Shown piece by piece: positions 1 to 7,631 of a DNA stretch of 32,862 bases (the first letter of the stretch is position 1; each line of letters begins with the position of its first letter). Source of the DNA: RGIG5327 sp045612485 (GTDB lineage: Bacteria > Verrucomicrobiota > Lentisphaeria > Victivallales > UBA1829); the NCBI GenBank assembly GCA_045612485.1, contig JAZKZE010000018.1, positions 1 to 32,862 on the forward strand, read 5' to 3'. The notes beneath the pieces were generated by a model that had not been told where the DNA came from, made no database searches, and saw only the letters and a program-made list of their open reading frames with translations. The translations under genes were made by a program, and so were the position numbers.

Positions 1-89
1 TCTCCTGAAGGTTGCCCAAAACAGGATAAAGAAGTATTTTTGAAAAAATCTGACAAAATCACTTTTTTAAAAGCAGATTTCTTTACGCA

Positions 90-128
90 CATAATTTTGT
101 AAAAATATGCCATTTTTACAAAATTATG
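90..128. repeat. Perfect 17-bp inverted repeat upstream of parE
   Basis: The arms CATAATTTTGTAAAAAT (90-106) and ATTTTTACAAAATTATG (112-128) are exact reverse complements around the 5-base spacer ATGCC. It lies about 50 bases upstream of the predicted -35 of the topoisomerase operon. It is AT-rich and is not followed directly by a T-run (a T-rich stretch begins near 147), so it may be an operator, a weak terminator of an upstream gene outside the window, or a cruciform element. The rest of 1-180 shows no gene. Confidence 0.7.
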
Positions 129-180
129 GGATAGCTGTGTAAAAATTTTTTTTCCTGCATGGAAAACGATCTCCTTCTAC

Positions 181-209
181 TTGCAAGAATGGTAAAAATG
201 GTGTATATT
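181..209 (+). promoter_or_regulatory. Sigma-70-type promoter for the topoisomerase operon
   Basis: TTGCAA (181-186), a 17-base spacer and TATATT (204-209) give a near-consensus housekeeping promoter. A transcript would start near 216, leaving about 70 bases of leader before the ATG at 289. It is the only good promoter seen ahead of the four-gene + strand run. Confidence 0.6.
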
Positions 210-288
210 ACTGCATCGTACTATTATATTATACTAAAGACACAGCAGTATTACTGTTGACGAACCAGTGGAAAAAGCGGTAGAAAAT

Positions 289-2187
289 ATGGATGACGAA
301 AAAAATAAGAATATTGCTCCGGAAGCAGCGGAAAATGAAGATGAGTATGGAAAAATACAGGATGATTCTCTGCTTTCCCCGGAGAAAATGTATAATGAAG
401 ATGTGATCAAATCTCTGGAATCGTTGGAACATATCCGTCAGCGTTCCGGTATGTATATCGGCCGTCTGGGGGATGGTTCCCACCCGGATGACGGGATCTA
501 TGTGATGTTTAAGGAAGTGGTGGATAACTCCATTGATGAATTCATTATGGGGTACGGCAGACGCATTGACATATCCATCACCGACCGGGCGTTTTCCATC
601 CGGGATTACGGGCGGGGCATCCCGCTGGGAAAACTGGTGGATTGTGTTTCCAAGATCAATACCGGGGGGAAATTTTCCAATAGCGGCTATGTGTTTTCGG
701 TGGGGATGAATGGTGTGGGAACGAAAGCGGTCAATGCTCTTTCCGAACTTTTTATTGCCACATCCTACCGGGATGGAAAATTCAAACGTGCCATTTTCCG
801 GCATGGTGTACTGGATAAAGTGGAAGACGGCGATACGGAAGAACGCAACGGAACCAAAATCGAATTTACCCCTGATTCTGTTCCGGGGATCTTCCCGAAA
901 TACAATATCCGTATGGATTATGTGGAACGGCGTCTGTGGATGTATGCCTATCTCAACAGCGGTCTTTCCCTGTATATGAACGGCAACCGTTACTACTCCA
1001 AAAACGGTCTTATCGAACTGGTGAAACGGGATGTGGATGAAGATAAATCCCTTTACAATGAAATGCACTATAAGAGCAAGACACTGGAATTTTCCTTCAC
1101 CCATACTGCTGATACCGGGGAAAAATATTATTCCTTTGTGAACGGGCAATATACCTCTGACGGTGGAACGCATCTTTCTGCGTTCAAAGGCGGTTTTTCC
1201 AGAGCTATCGGGGAACATTTTGCCAGAAGTTTTGAGCCGCAGGACTTGCGGGATGGTATTCTGGGGGCTGTTGCCATTAAAATGGAGAATCCCTCTTTTG
1301 AATCCCAGACCAAAAACAAACTTTCCAGTACGGAAGTAAAAGGCTGGGTGGAAGCGGAAGTGAAACAGGCGGTCATTGACTGGCTTTTGAAGAATCCGGC
1401 AGATGCGGAAGCACTTCTGGCAAAGATCGAACGCAATGAACAGGTGAGAAAAGAGATCCAGAAGGTCAAGACCAAGACAAAGGATATGTCTAAAAAGTTG
1501 AGTTTGCGCAACAGTAAACTTAAAGACTGCCGTTATCATTTCGGCGACCGTCACGCTCTGGGAGAGGAAAGTATGATCTTCCTTACCGAAGGGGACTCTG
1601 CGGGTTCTTCTCTTGTTTCCAGCAGAAATCCGGATTATCAGGCGGTATATGCTCTACGGGGGAAACCCTACAACTGTTTCGGGAAAGACCTGAAAGCCAT
1701 TTACGATAATCAGGAACTTTATTATATCATGCGCACACTGGATATTGAAGATGACGTGGAAAAACTGCGTTATGCAAAGATCGTGATCGCCACAGATGCG
1801 GATGTGGACGGACTGCATATCCGTAATCTTCTTCTTACTTTCTTTCTGCAATATTTTGAATCCCTTGTGATCTCCGGACATGTGTATATTTTTGAAACCC
1901 CCCTCTTCCGTGTCCGCAAAAAGAACAATGCAAAGGAAAACTTCTATTGTTACAGCGAAGAGGAACGGGACGAAGCAGCAAGAAAACTGGGCAAAAATGC
2001 GGAAATCACCCGATTCAAAGGGCTGGGGGAAATTTCCCCGCAGGAATTCAAGCAGTTTATCGGAGAAGACATCCGGCTGGAACAGGTCACGCTGGATAAT
2101 GCCAAAGGTGTGAAGGAAATGCTGAAATTCTATATGGGAGATAACAACGAAGAACGCTGGACCCATATCCAGAATAATCTTGTATAA
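289..2187 (+). CDS. parE: Type IIA topoisomerase subunit B (ParE/GyrB-like)
   Basis: This is the ATPase subunit of a type IIA topoisomerase, probably topoisomerase IV, which unlinks daughter chromosomes with the ParC-like partner encoded 20 bases downstream. The GHKL ATPase fold is clear: E76 and N80 in EVVDN match the catalytic Glu and Mg-binding Asn, D106 precedes GRGIP (108-112), and GVGTKAVNALS forms the lid region. The TOPRIM domain carries EGDSAG (E434) and DADVDG (D503, D505, D507). At 632 residues it has the short ParE form without the long GyrB insert. The start is uncertain: the frame is open from a GTG at 268, but neither start has a clear ribosome site, and the ATG at 289 is preferred. 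A true gyrB is expected elsewhere, so ParE rather than GyrB is inferred from length and pairing. Confidence 0.9.
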   Translation: MDDEKNKNIAPEAAENEDEYGKIQDDSLLSPEKMYNEDVIKSLESLEHIRQRSGMYIGRLGDGSHPDDGIYVMFKEVVDNSIDEFIMGYGRRIDISITDRAFSIRDYGRGIPLGKLVDCVSKINTGGKFSNSGYVFSVGMNGVGTKAVNALSELFIATSYRDGKFKRAIFRHGVLDKVEDGDTEERNGTKIEFTPDSVPGIFPKYNIRMDYVERRLWMYAYLNSGLSLYMNGNRYYSKNGLIELVKRDVDEDKSLYNEMHYKSKTLEFSFTHTADTGEKYYSFVNGQYTSDGGTHLSAFKGGFSRAIGEHFARSFEPQDLRDGILGAVAIKMENPSFESQTKNKLSSTEVKGWVEAEVKQAVIDWLLKNPADAEALLAKIERNEQVRKEIQKVKTKTKDMSKKLSLRNSKLKDCRYHFGDRHALGEESMIFLTEGDSAGSSLVSSRNPDYQAVYALRGKPYNCFGKDLKAIYDNQELYYIMRTLDIEDDVEKLRYAKIVIATDADVDGLHIRNLLLTFFLQYFESLVISGHVYIFETPLFRVRKKNNAKENFYCYSEEERDEAARKLGKNAEITRFKGLGEISPQEFKQFIGEDIRLEQVTLDNAKGVKEMLKFYMGDNNEERWTHIQNNLV

Positions 2188-2207
2188 AAAAGGAAGAAGA
2201 GGAAATC

Positions 2208-4673
2208 ATGGCAGGAAAAGCAAAAAACACGCCTTCTTCCGCTGAAGGAAAGAAGACGAACAGAAAAAGTTCTGTAAAGAAAACTACCCCCGTTGCCGTT
2301 GAGCCGGAAATGGAGGAAATTTCTGAAGAGGAAGAGACAGCTGTTCCTTCTGAAATGGAAAGGGAAGAAGCTCCGGAAGAGATCCCCGCAGAATTTGTGG
2401 AGGAGGAAGAGGACGGGGAGGAAGGTACTGTTCAGGCAGATACTCCCGTAAATGAACGGCTCCGGAAAATGATGGATACCAACTTCATTGAGTATGCCTC
2501 CTATGTGATCAAGGATCGTGCCATCCCGGATGTGGATGACGGACTCAAACCCGTACAGAGGCGTATCCTCTGGACACTGCATCAGATCGACAATGGTTCC
2601 TATCACAAAGTACAGGGAGTGGTGGGCGATACCATGAAATATCATCCCCACGGGGATGCCTCCATTTATGAAGCATTGGTGAACCTTGCCAATAAAGAAT
2701 ATTTTATTGACAAACAGGGGTCTTTCGGAAGTGTGATATTGGGTACTCCTGCGGCGGCGGGAAGATATATCGAGTGCCGTATGGGGGAAATGGGACGGGA
2801 AGTATTGTTCAATGATGATGTTACACCCCTTGTGGATTCTTATGACGGAAGAAATCAGGAACCTGTGATCCTGCCGGTAAAGGTGCCCACCCTTCTGATG
2901 ATGGGGGCGGACGGTGTCGCCGTGGGGACAAAGACCAAGATCCTCCCCCACAACTTTAAAGAACTTCTTGAAGCGGAGATCGCCATTCTGGAAAACCGGG
3001 AATTTCATCTTTATCCCGACTTCATCCAGGGGGGCATCATCGACGTATCCGATTATCAGGACGGACTTGGAAAAGTTCTCATCCGGGCAAAGATCGAGCT
3101 GGACGGAAGAAATCTTGTCATTAAAGAGATCCCGGCTTCCACGGATTCCGGAAAGTTGACCGATACAATCGTTTCCGCCGTGGAAAAAAGCAAGATCAAG
3201 ATCGCAAAGGTCAATGATTATACGGCGGAAGAGGTGAATATCCAGCTTCAGCCCATAAGAGGGTATGATCCGGCAAAGGCGATGAATGCCCTTTATACTT
3301 ATACAGACTGTCAGATGAGTGTATCCTGTCAGCCGATGGTCATTATCGACAACCGTCCGGAAAAGATGACAGTCAGCGATATCCTCCGGCGGAACACGAA
3401 AAAACTTGTTCAGTTCCTTACCTGGGAACTTCAGGTGGAAGCGGCGAAGGCACTGGATAAGATCCTTGCCCGGACATTGGCACAGATCTTTATTGAAGAA
3501 AAAATCTATAAAGACATTGAAAAGTGCAAGTCGAAAGAAGCCATGTTCACCACGGTGAGAAAAGCATTGGAAAAATATAAAAATGAGTGGCTGCCTCTGG
3601 TTCAGCATCTCCATGATCTTATTTACAATGGACCCAATGTGAGGGAGCGTTCCAAAGAGGATATTTTGCGTCTGGAGCAGTTGTCCTCCGGGATCATTCC
3701 GGATGCGGAGATCGACCGTCTTGTGGAAATCCCCATCCGCAGGATCGCCGCCTTTGAGATCGACCGCAACCGGCAGGAGATCGCCGATTTGCAGAAGGTT
3801 CTGGACACTGCCGAAAAGAATCTCAAAAATATCAAAAGATATACGATCAAATATTTGCAGAAACTCATCGACAAATATGGCGACATGTTCCTCCGGAGAA
3901 CAGAGGTATGTCTGGAAGGGTTCGGCAAACTCAATAAAGCTGCCGCCGCCCTCAACAATATCCGGGTTGGCTGGGATAAAGGCAACTGCTATATCGGTAC
4001 GCATGTGAAAAGCGATGACATCGTATTGTGTAATGAATTTGATCATCTCCTGTGCATTACAAGAAAAGGGGATTACAAGATCATTGATATTCCGGACAAA
4101 ATCTTTATCGACCGGCTTTATGAGTTCCGTAAATATGATAAGAATACTGTTTTCGGCGTGGTATATTCCGATCCGAAAACAGGGAAAGTTTACGGGAAAA
4201 AGTGCGTCATAGATAAATTCATCAAGGAAAAGGATTACAGGATCTGTCCGGAAGGCTGCCGGTTGGAACTCATTACTCCCCGGCCCAATGCCATTTATGA
4301 GTGTAAAATTGATACTCCCGTAAAGGCAAAACAGGTTCAGGAACTGAATTTAAGTACACTTCCCGACCGTTCCCCCAGAGCCGGCGGAGCATTGATCTTT
4401 ACCAGAAAATTGATGAAGATCACCTTTATGAAGTATCTTGACGGTACGGAAGAAACCAATGAACCTTCACTGCTTCCGGAATCTGAATTGCTGCCGGATC
4501 CTGCGGAAAATGTGGAAAATACTCCTGTAACAGAAAAGGCGGAAAAAGTTCCGGCAAAGGAGAAAACGCCTTCAAAAGGGAAAAAATCTTCCATTGAGGC
4601 AGATAAAAAAACATCCGGTGATGATGACGATGAGGAAAACTGGGGTATTCTCCAGCCGGATCTGGGATTTTAA
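2208..4673 (+). CDS. parC: Type IIA topoisomerase subunit A (ParC/GyrA-like)
   Basis: This is the DNA cleavage and rejoining subunit paired with the upstream ParE-like protein. The breakage-reunion domain starts near residue 85 (FIEYASYVIKDRAIPDV, DGLKPVQRRIL, then KYHPHGDASIYEAL). The catalytic Arg-Tyr pair is R186-Y187 in GRYIECRM. A long coiled-coil region spans about 470-560. The C-terminal part is short and ends in a lysine/glutamate-rich tail with a DDDDEEN acidic stretch, without obvious GyrA-box blades, which fits ParC of the Bacteroidetes/Chlamydiae type. The first 80 residues are an unusual Lys-rich then Glu-rich low-complexity extension. A strong ribosome site (GGAAGAAGAGG) precedes the ATG. 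It is likely co-transcribed with parE. Confidence 0.9.
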   Translation: MAGKAKNTPSSAEGKKTNRKSSVKKTTPVAVEPEMEEISEEEETAVPSEMEREEAPEEIPAEFVEEEEDGEEGTVQADTPVNERLRKMMDTNFIEYASYVIKDRAIPDVDDGLKPVQRRILWTLHQIDNGSYHKVQGVVGDTMKYHPHGDASIYEALVNLANKEYFIDKQGSFGSVILGTPAAAGRYIECRMGEMGREVLFNDDVTPLVDSYDGRNQEPVILPVKVPTLLMMGADGVAVGTKTKILPHNFKELLEAEIAILENREFHLYPDFIQGGIIDVSDYQDGLGKVLIRAKIELDGRNLVIKEIPASTDSGKLTDTIVSAVEKSKIKIAKVNDYTAEEVNIQLQPIRGYDPAKAMNALYTYTDCQMSVSCQPMVIIDNRPEKMTVSDILRRNTKKLVQFLTWELQVEAAKALDKILARTLAQIFIEEKIYKDIEKCKSKEAMFTTVRKALEKYKNEWLPLVQHLHDLIYNGPNVRERSKEDILRLEQLSSGIIPDAEIDRLVEIPIRRIAAFEIDRNRQEIADLQKVLDTAEKNLKNIKRYTIKYLQKLIDKYGDMFLRRTEVCLEGFGKLNKAAAALNNIRVGWDKGNCYIGTHVKSDDIVLCNEFDHLLCITRKGDYKIIDIPDKIFIDRLYEFRKYDKNTVFGVVYSDPKTGKVYGKKCVIDKFIKEKDYRICPEGCRLELITPRPNAIYECKIDTPVKAKQVQELNLSTLPDRSPRAGGALIFTRKLMKITFMKYLDGTEETNEPSLLPESELLPDPAENVENTPVTEKAEKVPAKEKTPSKGKKSSIEADKKTSGDDDDEENWGILQPDLGF

Positions 4674-4676
4674 AAA

Positions 4677-5021
4677 ATGGATGCTGAAGTATTGAAAAAA
4701 TTCCAGTGTCTGCGCTGCGGTAAATGCTGTATGTGGGAAGGTCCGGTACGGGTAAATGAGGAGGAGATCGCCAATATCGCCTCCTTCCTCTCCATTCCTC
4801 TGGAGGATTTTATAAGAGATCATACTGTATTGGCTCCGGACAGGAAAAGTCTTTCTCTGAAAGAAGCTCCGGACGGAGCATGTGTTTACTATGATAAAGA
4901 AGCTCATAAGTGTATTCTGCAAAGTGTGAAGCCCGCCCAATGCAAAGCCTTTCCCTTTGACTGGAATTTTCCCGGCTGGGATGATGTCTGTGAAGGGGGG
5001 AAGGCATTAAAGAAAAAGTGA
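4677..5021 (+). CDS. YkgJ-type cysteine-cluster protein
   Basis: This 114-residue protein has eight cysteines. C11, C14, C17 and C18 form the CxxCxxCC signature of the YkgJ/PF03692 family, followed by C69, C79, C89 and C105. The family is thought to bind a metal, Zn or possibly an Fe-S cluster; its biochemical role is not established. It starts 3 bases after the parC stop, without its own strong ribosome site, so it is probably translated by coupling. The next gene begins 7 bases after its stop, so it sits inside the parE-parC-C45 operon. No signal peptide or membrane segment is visible. Length is normal for the family. Confidence 0.85.
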   Translation: MDAEVLKKFQCLRCGKCCMWEGPVRVNEEEIANIASFLSIPLEDFIRDHTVLAPDRKSLSLKEAPDGACVYYDKEAHKCILQSVKPAQCKAFPFDWNFPGWDDVCEGGKALKKK

Positions 5022-5028
5022 GGAAAAA

Positions 5029-6351
5029 ATGTTTTATGAAGTGAAAGAAGGTAAGGCTGGAGAATGGTTTCTGGATTCTGTTGCTGACACGATAGAAAAA
5101 TATGAACCGCTGTACAGAGAAAAACTGGACAAACTTGCCCCCTATGCCCAACGGAAGAAAATTGCTTCAAAAACCAATGCCTTACTGGATAAGATCGCAG
5201 TATCCAATAATAAAGAAGACCGTGCCATTGAAAAGGCTCTGGGGTGGGCAAAATGGGATTTTACCTACCATAACAACCGTTTTTATACCCAGCCCGGATG
5301 CACTACATGGGGCGTCAATAAATTTTCCTCCCCCACCGGATGCAGTATCGTGCATAAAAACCGGGATAAAGCCGGGCAGAGTTGTGTTTCCCTGAAAATA
5401 TATAAGGCAGATTCCGACAGATACAAAATCATGACTGTCGGAGATTTGTGGAGTGCCGGAACCTGCGGGGTGATGAATGAAAAAGGCCTGGTAATGACTA
5501 TGAATGACGGGCATGCTTCCTGGCAGGTGAATACAAGGCAGGAAACGGTAAGTTCCGCCTATTTTATGCGGCTTGTTGCAGAAAAATGTGCCAGTGTGGA
5601 AGAGGCGGTTATACTGGTAAAGAAACTTTATTCAGAAAAAATTGTCCGTTCTTCCGACATCTTTTTTATCTGCGATCCTGACAGGGTAATCGTTATGGAA
5701 TGTACGCCTGAAAGTATGATGTATTGCGATATAGAATATCATTTTGAGGCAAGAGCGAATCAACTTATTCTGCCGGGGATGCGTTCACTGGGCTTTCAGG
5801 AGAAAGAAAAATATCTTGACGGAGCCGAAAGGCGTTATACGGCAAGTGAAGAATTGCGTACAAGACTGGAAAAAAGAAAAAATCATATTTTTGCTTTTGA
5901 CGACTTTATGCAGGTAGCCCGGCACAGAAATAAAGAAATGGAAGCTCTTTCCCGGCGGCAGATCTGTCAGAAAAATACCATAAGCAGTATGCTTTTTGCT
6001 CCCGACAGGGAGCATCCGGAAATATTGAGTACCCTTTTTCTTGCATTGGGACCTGTGCGGCATACGGTATTTCTTCCGGTTCCTTTCTGTTTGAGATATA
6101 TTCCCCGGTCACTTGTAAATGCTGCCTGGGGGAGTTCCGCCTTTGACAGAAGAGATCGTATGGGATTGGATCACAATAAAGTGGAAGAACTTTTTGCATG
6201 GGAAAGAAAAATGCTTTCCCGGTATAAAAAGTCCCATGAAAAGGCGGCAGAACTGCTGCGGGAAGGAAAAAAGGAGGAAAGTATCCTGCTTCTGGAAACA
6301 TTCTTCCTTAAAGAGTATTCTTCAGCAGAAAAATTTCTGCATATATTGTAA
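5029..6351 (+). CDS. C45-family autoproteolytic acyltransferase/hydrolase
   Basis: This 440-residue protein resembles the C45 (acyl-CoA:6-aminopenicillanate acyltransferase-like) Ntn-hydrolase family, which self-cleaves so that a Cys becomes the N-terminal nucleophile and then cuts or transfers amide-linked acyl groups. The likely nucleophile is C91 in PGCTTWG, followed by SSPTGCSIVHKNRDK, which matches the family's core where GRNxD is usual. Removing residues 1-90 would leave a roughly 350-residue beta chain, close to the known subunit sizes. GTCGVMNEKGLVMTMNDG and SAYFMRLVAEKCASVEEAV continue the fold. No signal peptide is seen, so a cytosolic enzyme is inferred. A GAGG-type ribosome site precedes the ATG. 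The substrate is unknown; placement behind topoisomerase genes gives no clue. Confidence 0.75.
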   Translation: MFYEVKEGKAGEWFLDSVADTIEKYEPLYREKLDKLAPYAQRKKIASKTNALLDKIAVSNNKEDRAIEKALGWAKWDFTYHNNRFYTQPGCTTWGVNKFSSPTGCSIVHKNRDKAGQSCVSLKIYKADSDRYKIMTVGDLWSAGTCGVMNEKGLVMTMNDGHASWQVNTRQETVSSAYFMRLVAEKCASVEEAVILVKKLYSEKIVRSSDIFFICDPDRVIVMECTPESMMYCDIEYHFEARANQLILPGMRSLGFQEKEKYLDGAERRYTASEELRTRLEKRKNHIFAFDDFMQVARHRNKEMEALSRRQICQKNTISSMLFAPDREHPEILSTLFLALGPVRHTVFLPVPFCLRYIPRSLVNAAWGSSAFDRRDRMGLDHNKVEELFAWERKMLSRYKKSHEKAAELLREGKKEESILLLETFFLKEYSSAEKFLHIL

Positions 6352-6379
6352 ATAAAGTTGACCTTTCCTTTTTCAGGAC

Positions 6380-6419
6380 AAAAAAATACAGACAGAAAAT
6401 TTCTGTTTTCTGTCTGTAT
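6380..6419 (-). terminator. Rho-independent terminator of the 6452-11748 cassette
   Basis: Arms 6386-6399 (ATACAGACAGAAAA) and 6406-6419 are exact complements with a 6-base loop. Read on the minus strand, the stem ends in a run of seven Ts, immediately after the oxidoreductase stop at 6452. On the plus strand there is no T-run, so it mainly serves the minus strand, although the convergent C45 gene ends at 6351. Confidence 0.85.
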
Positions 6420-6451
6420 CAAAATGGATTTTATATCCGGTAATTTCTTTT

Positions 6452-7543
6452 TTATTTCAGAGGAATACCGTTTTCATCCAGTTCAATGACTTTTCCGCCG
6501 AGTTTTCCGGAAAGTTCCATAGCTTCCGCAAAACCCTGAACTTTTGCCGCTGCCCGCAGGTTTGCCGCAACGGGTGCGCCGTCCCTGACAGTTTTTACAA
6601 AGTCATACATGATATTTTCACTTGTAAAGCTCATCTGGTTAAAATCGTAGTTGATGGATCTGGGCTGTGCAAATTTTTCATATTGTCCGGCAAAATCTGT
6701 TGCAGGATCTTCCGGGCGGGGACCCCATTCAGAGGTATGGAACCGGGGTTTTGTATTGATTTGCAGATTGTGGGAATTCATTTCCAGACGCAAACTGTAA
6801 TTTTCAAAGTGGAAACGGTAACTCATTTCTCCATAATGTACCATACTGGAATAATGGAATCTGCCGGTAGTACCGCCGGCAAATTCAATATTGCAAATAA
6901 GGTCGTCCGGACTGGGATAGGGGCGGTCAATGACCTTTGTGGTCAGGGCACTTACTTTCTTTACATCGCCGCCTACAAGAAGCATGATGTCCAGCATATG
7001 GCAGCAATGGAAAGGTATCTGGGATACTTTCATACGGAAATTATCCGGGGACTGCCACAGACAGTGATTCATTTCCGTAGCTCCGTGATGGAACCAGTTG
7101 CAATCCACGGAGAGAAGTCTGCCGCCGTCATGCTGTTTGATATAGTCCAGTGCTTCCAATGTGGAGGGGAGATAACGGCGCATGAAACCAACCTGTACAG
7201 GGACAGAATATTTTTCAGCAAGGAGTGCCAGATCAAAAACCTCCTGCCCGGTGAAGCCCACAGGTTTTTCAATGAAAATGGGTTTCCCGACAGGAATGAC
7301 ACTTTTCAATACTTCCGCATGGGCAAGAGGAGAAAGACTGATAAGAAAGGCATCCACATCCTTTGCAGTAAGCAGTTCTTCCGGAGTAGAGCATGCAGTT
7401 CCGCTGTATTTTTTCACCAATGCTTCCGCTGAACTTTTATTCAGGTCAAAAGCCCGTGTTACAGTATAAAAATCATCTTTCCAAAGGGCATCCAGAAGAG
7501 CCTGTGTGCGTCTTCCGCAACCGTAAAGACCAAGCCGTATCAT
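6452..7543 (-). CDS. Gfo/Idh/MocA-family oxidoreductase
   Basis: This is a 363-residue NAD(P)-dependent dehydrogenase of the sugar/inositol/glucose-fructose oxidoreductase family. The Rossmann nucleotide site is GLYGCGRR (G5, G8, G10). E92-K93-P94 is the family's EKP motif, with the lysine used in catalysis. The C-terminal half (WFHHGATEMNHCLWQSP, then the sheet around HYSSMVHYGEMSYRFHFEN) is the substrate domain. The ribosome site AAGGAG precedes the ATG by 7 bases. It is the last gene of the minus-strand cassette, 88 bases after the DUF4838 gene and just ahead of a strong terminator. The substrate is probably a sugar or uronate released by its neighbour, which is inference. Confidence 0.88.
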   Translation of the reverse strand: MIRLGLYGCGRRTQALLDALWKDDFYTVTRAFDLNKSSAEALVKKYSGTACSTPEELLTAKDVDAFLISLSPLAHAEVLKSVIPVGKPIFIEKPVGFTGQEVFDLALLAEKYSVPVQVGFMRRYLPSTLEALDYIKQHDGGRLLSVDCNWFHHGATEMNHCLWQSPDNFRMKVSQIPFHCCHMLDIMLLVGGDVKKVSALTTKVIDRPYPSPDDLICNIEFAGGTTGRFHYSSMVHYGEMSYRFHFENYSLRLEMNSHNLQINTKPRFHTSEWGPRPEDPATDFAGQYEKFAQPRSINYDFNQMSFTSENIMYDFVKTVRDGAPVAANLRAAAKVQGFAEAMELSGKLGGKVIELDENGIPLK

Positions 7544-7567
7544 TTTTTTCTCCTTGTATATAAAAGT

Positions 7568-7591
7568 TACGGCGGAGAGATTTCCGCCGTA
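7568..7591 (-). promoter_or_regulatory. Intercistronic GC-rich hairpin
   Basis: TACGGCGGA (7568-7576) and TCCGCCGTA (7583-7591) pair perfectly with a 6-base loop. It lies between the DUF4838 stop and the ribosome site of the downstream oxidoreductase. On the minus strand it is followed by AACTTTTATA rather than a full T-run, so it is more likely an mRNA-stabilising, processing or partial-termination stem that lowers expression of the last gene. Confidence 0.55.
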
Positions 7592-7631
7592 TTCAATATA
7601 ATCTTTCTGTTTTCTTTTTCAAGAAAGAATA

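Noticed and set aside
229..1554. Minus-strand open frame of about 441 codons opposite parE
   Set aside because: Shadow of the parE frame with Phe/Ile/His-rich composition.
2130..4046. Minus-strand open frame of about 638 codons opposite parC
   Set aside because: It is a shadow of the parC reading frame; there is no ribosome site or domain.
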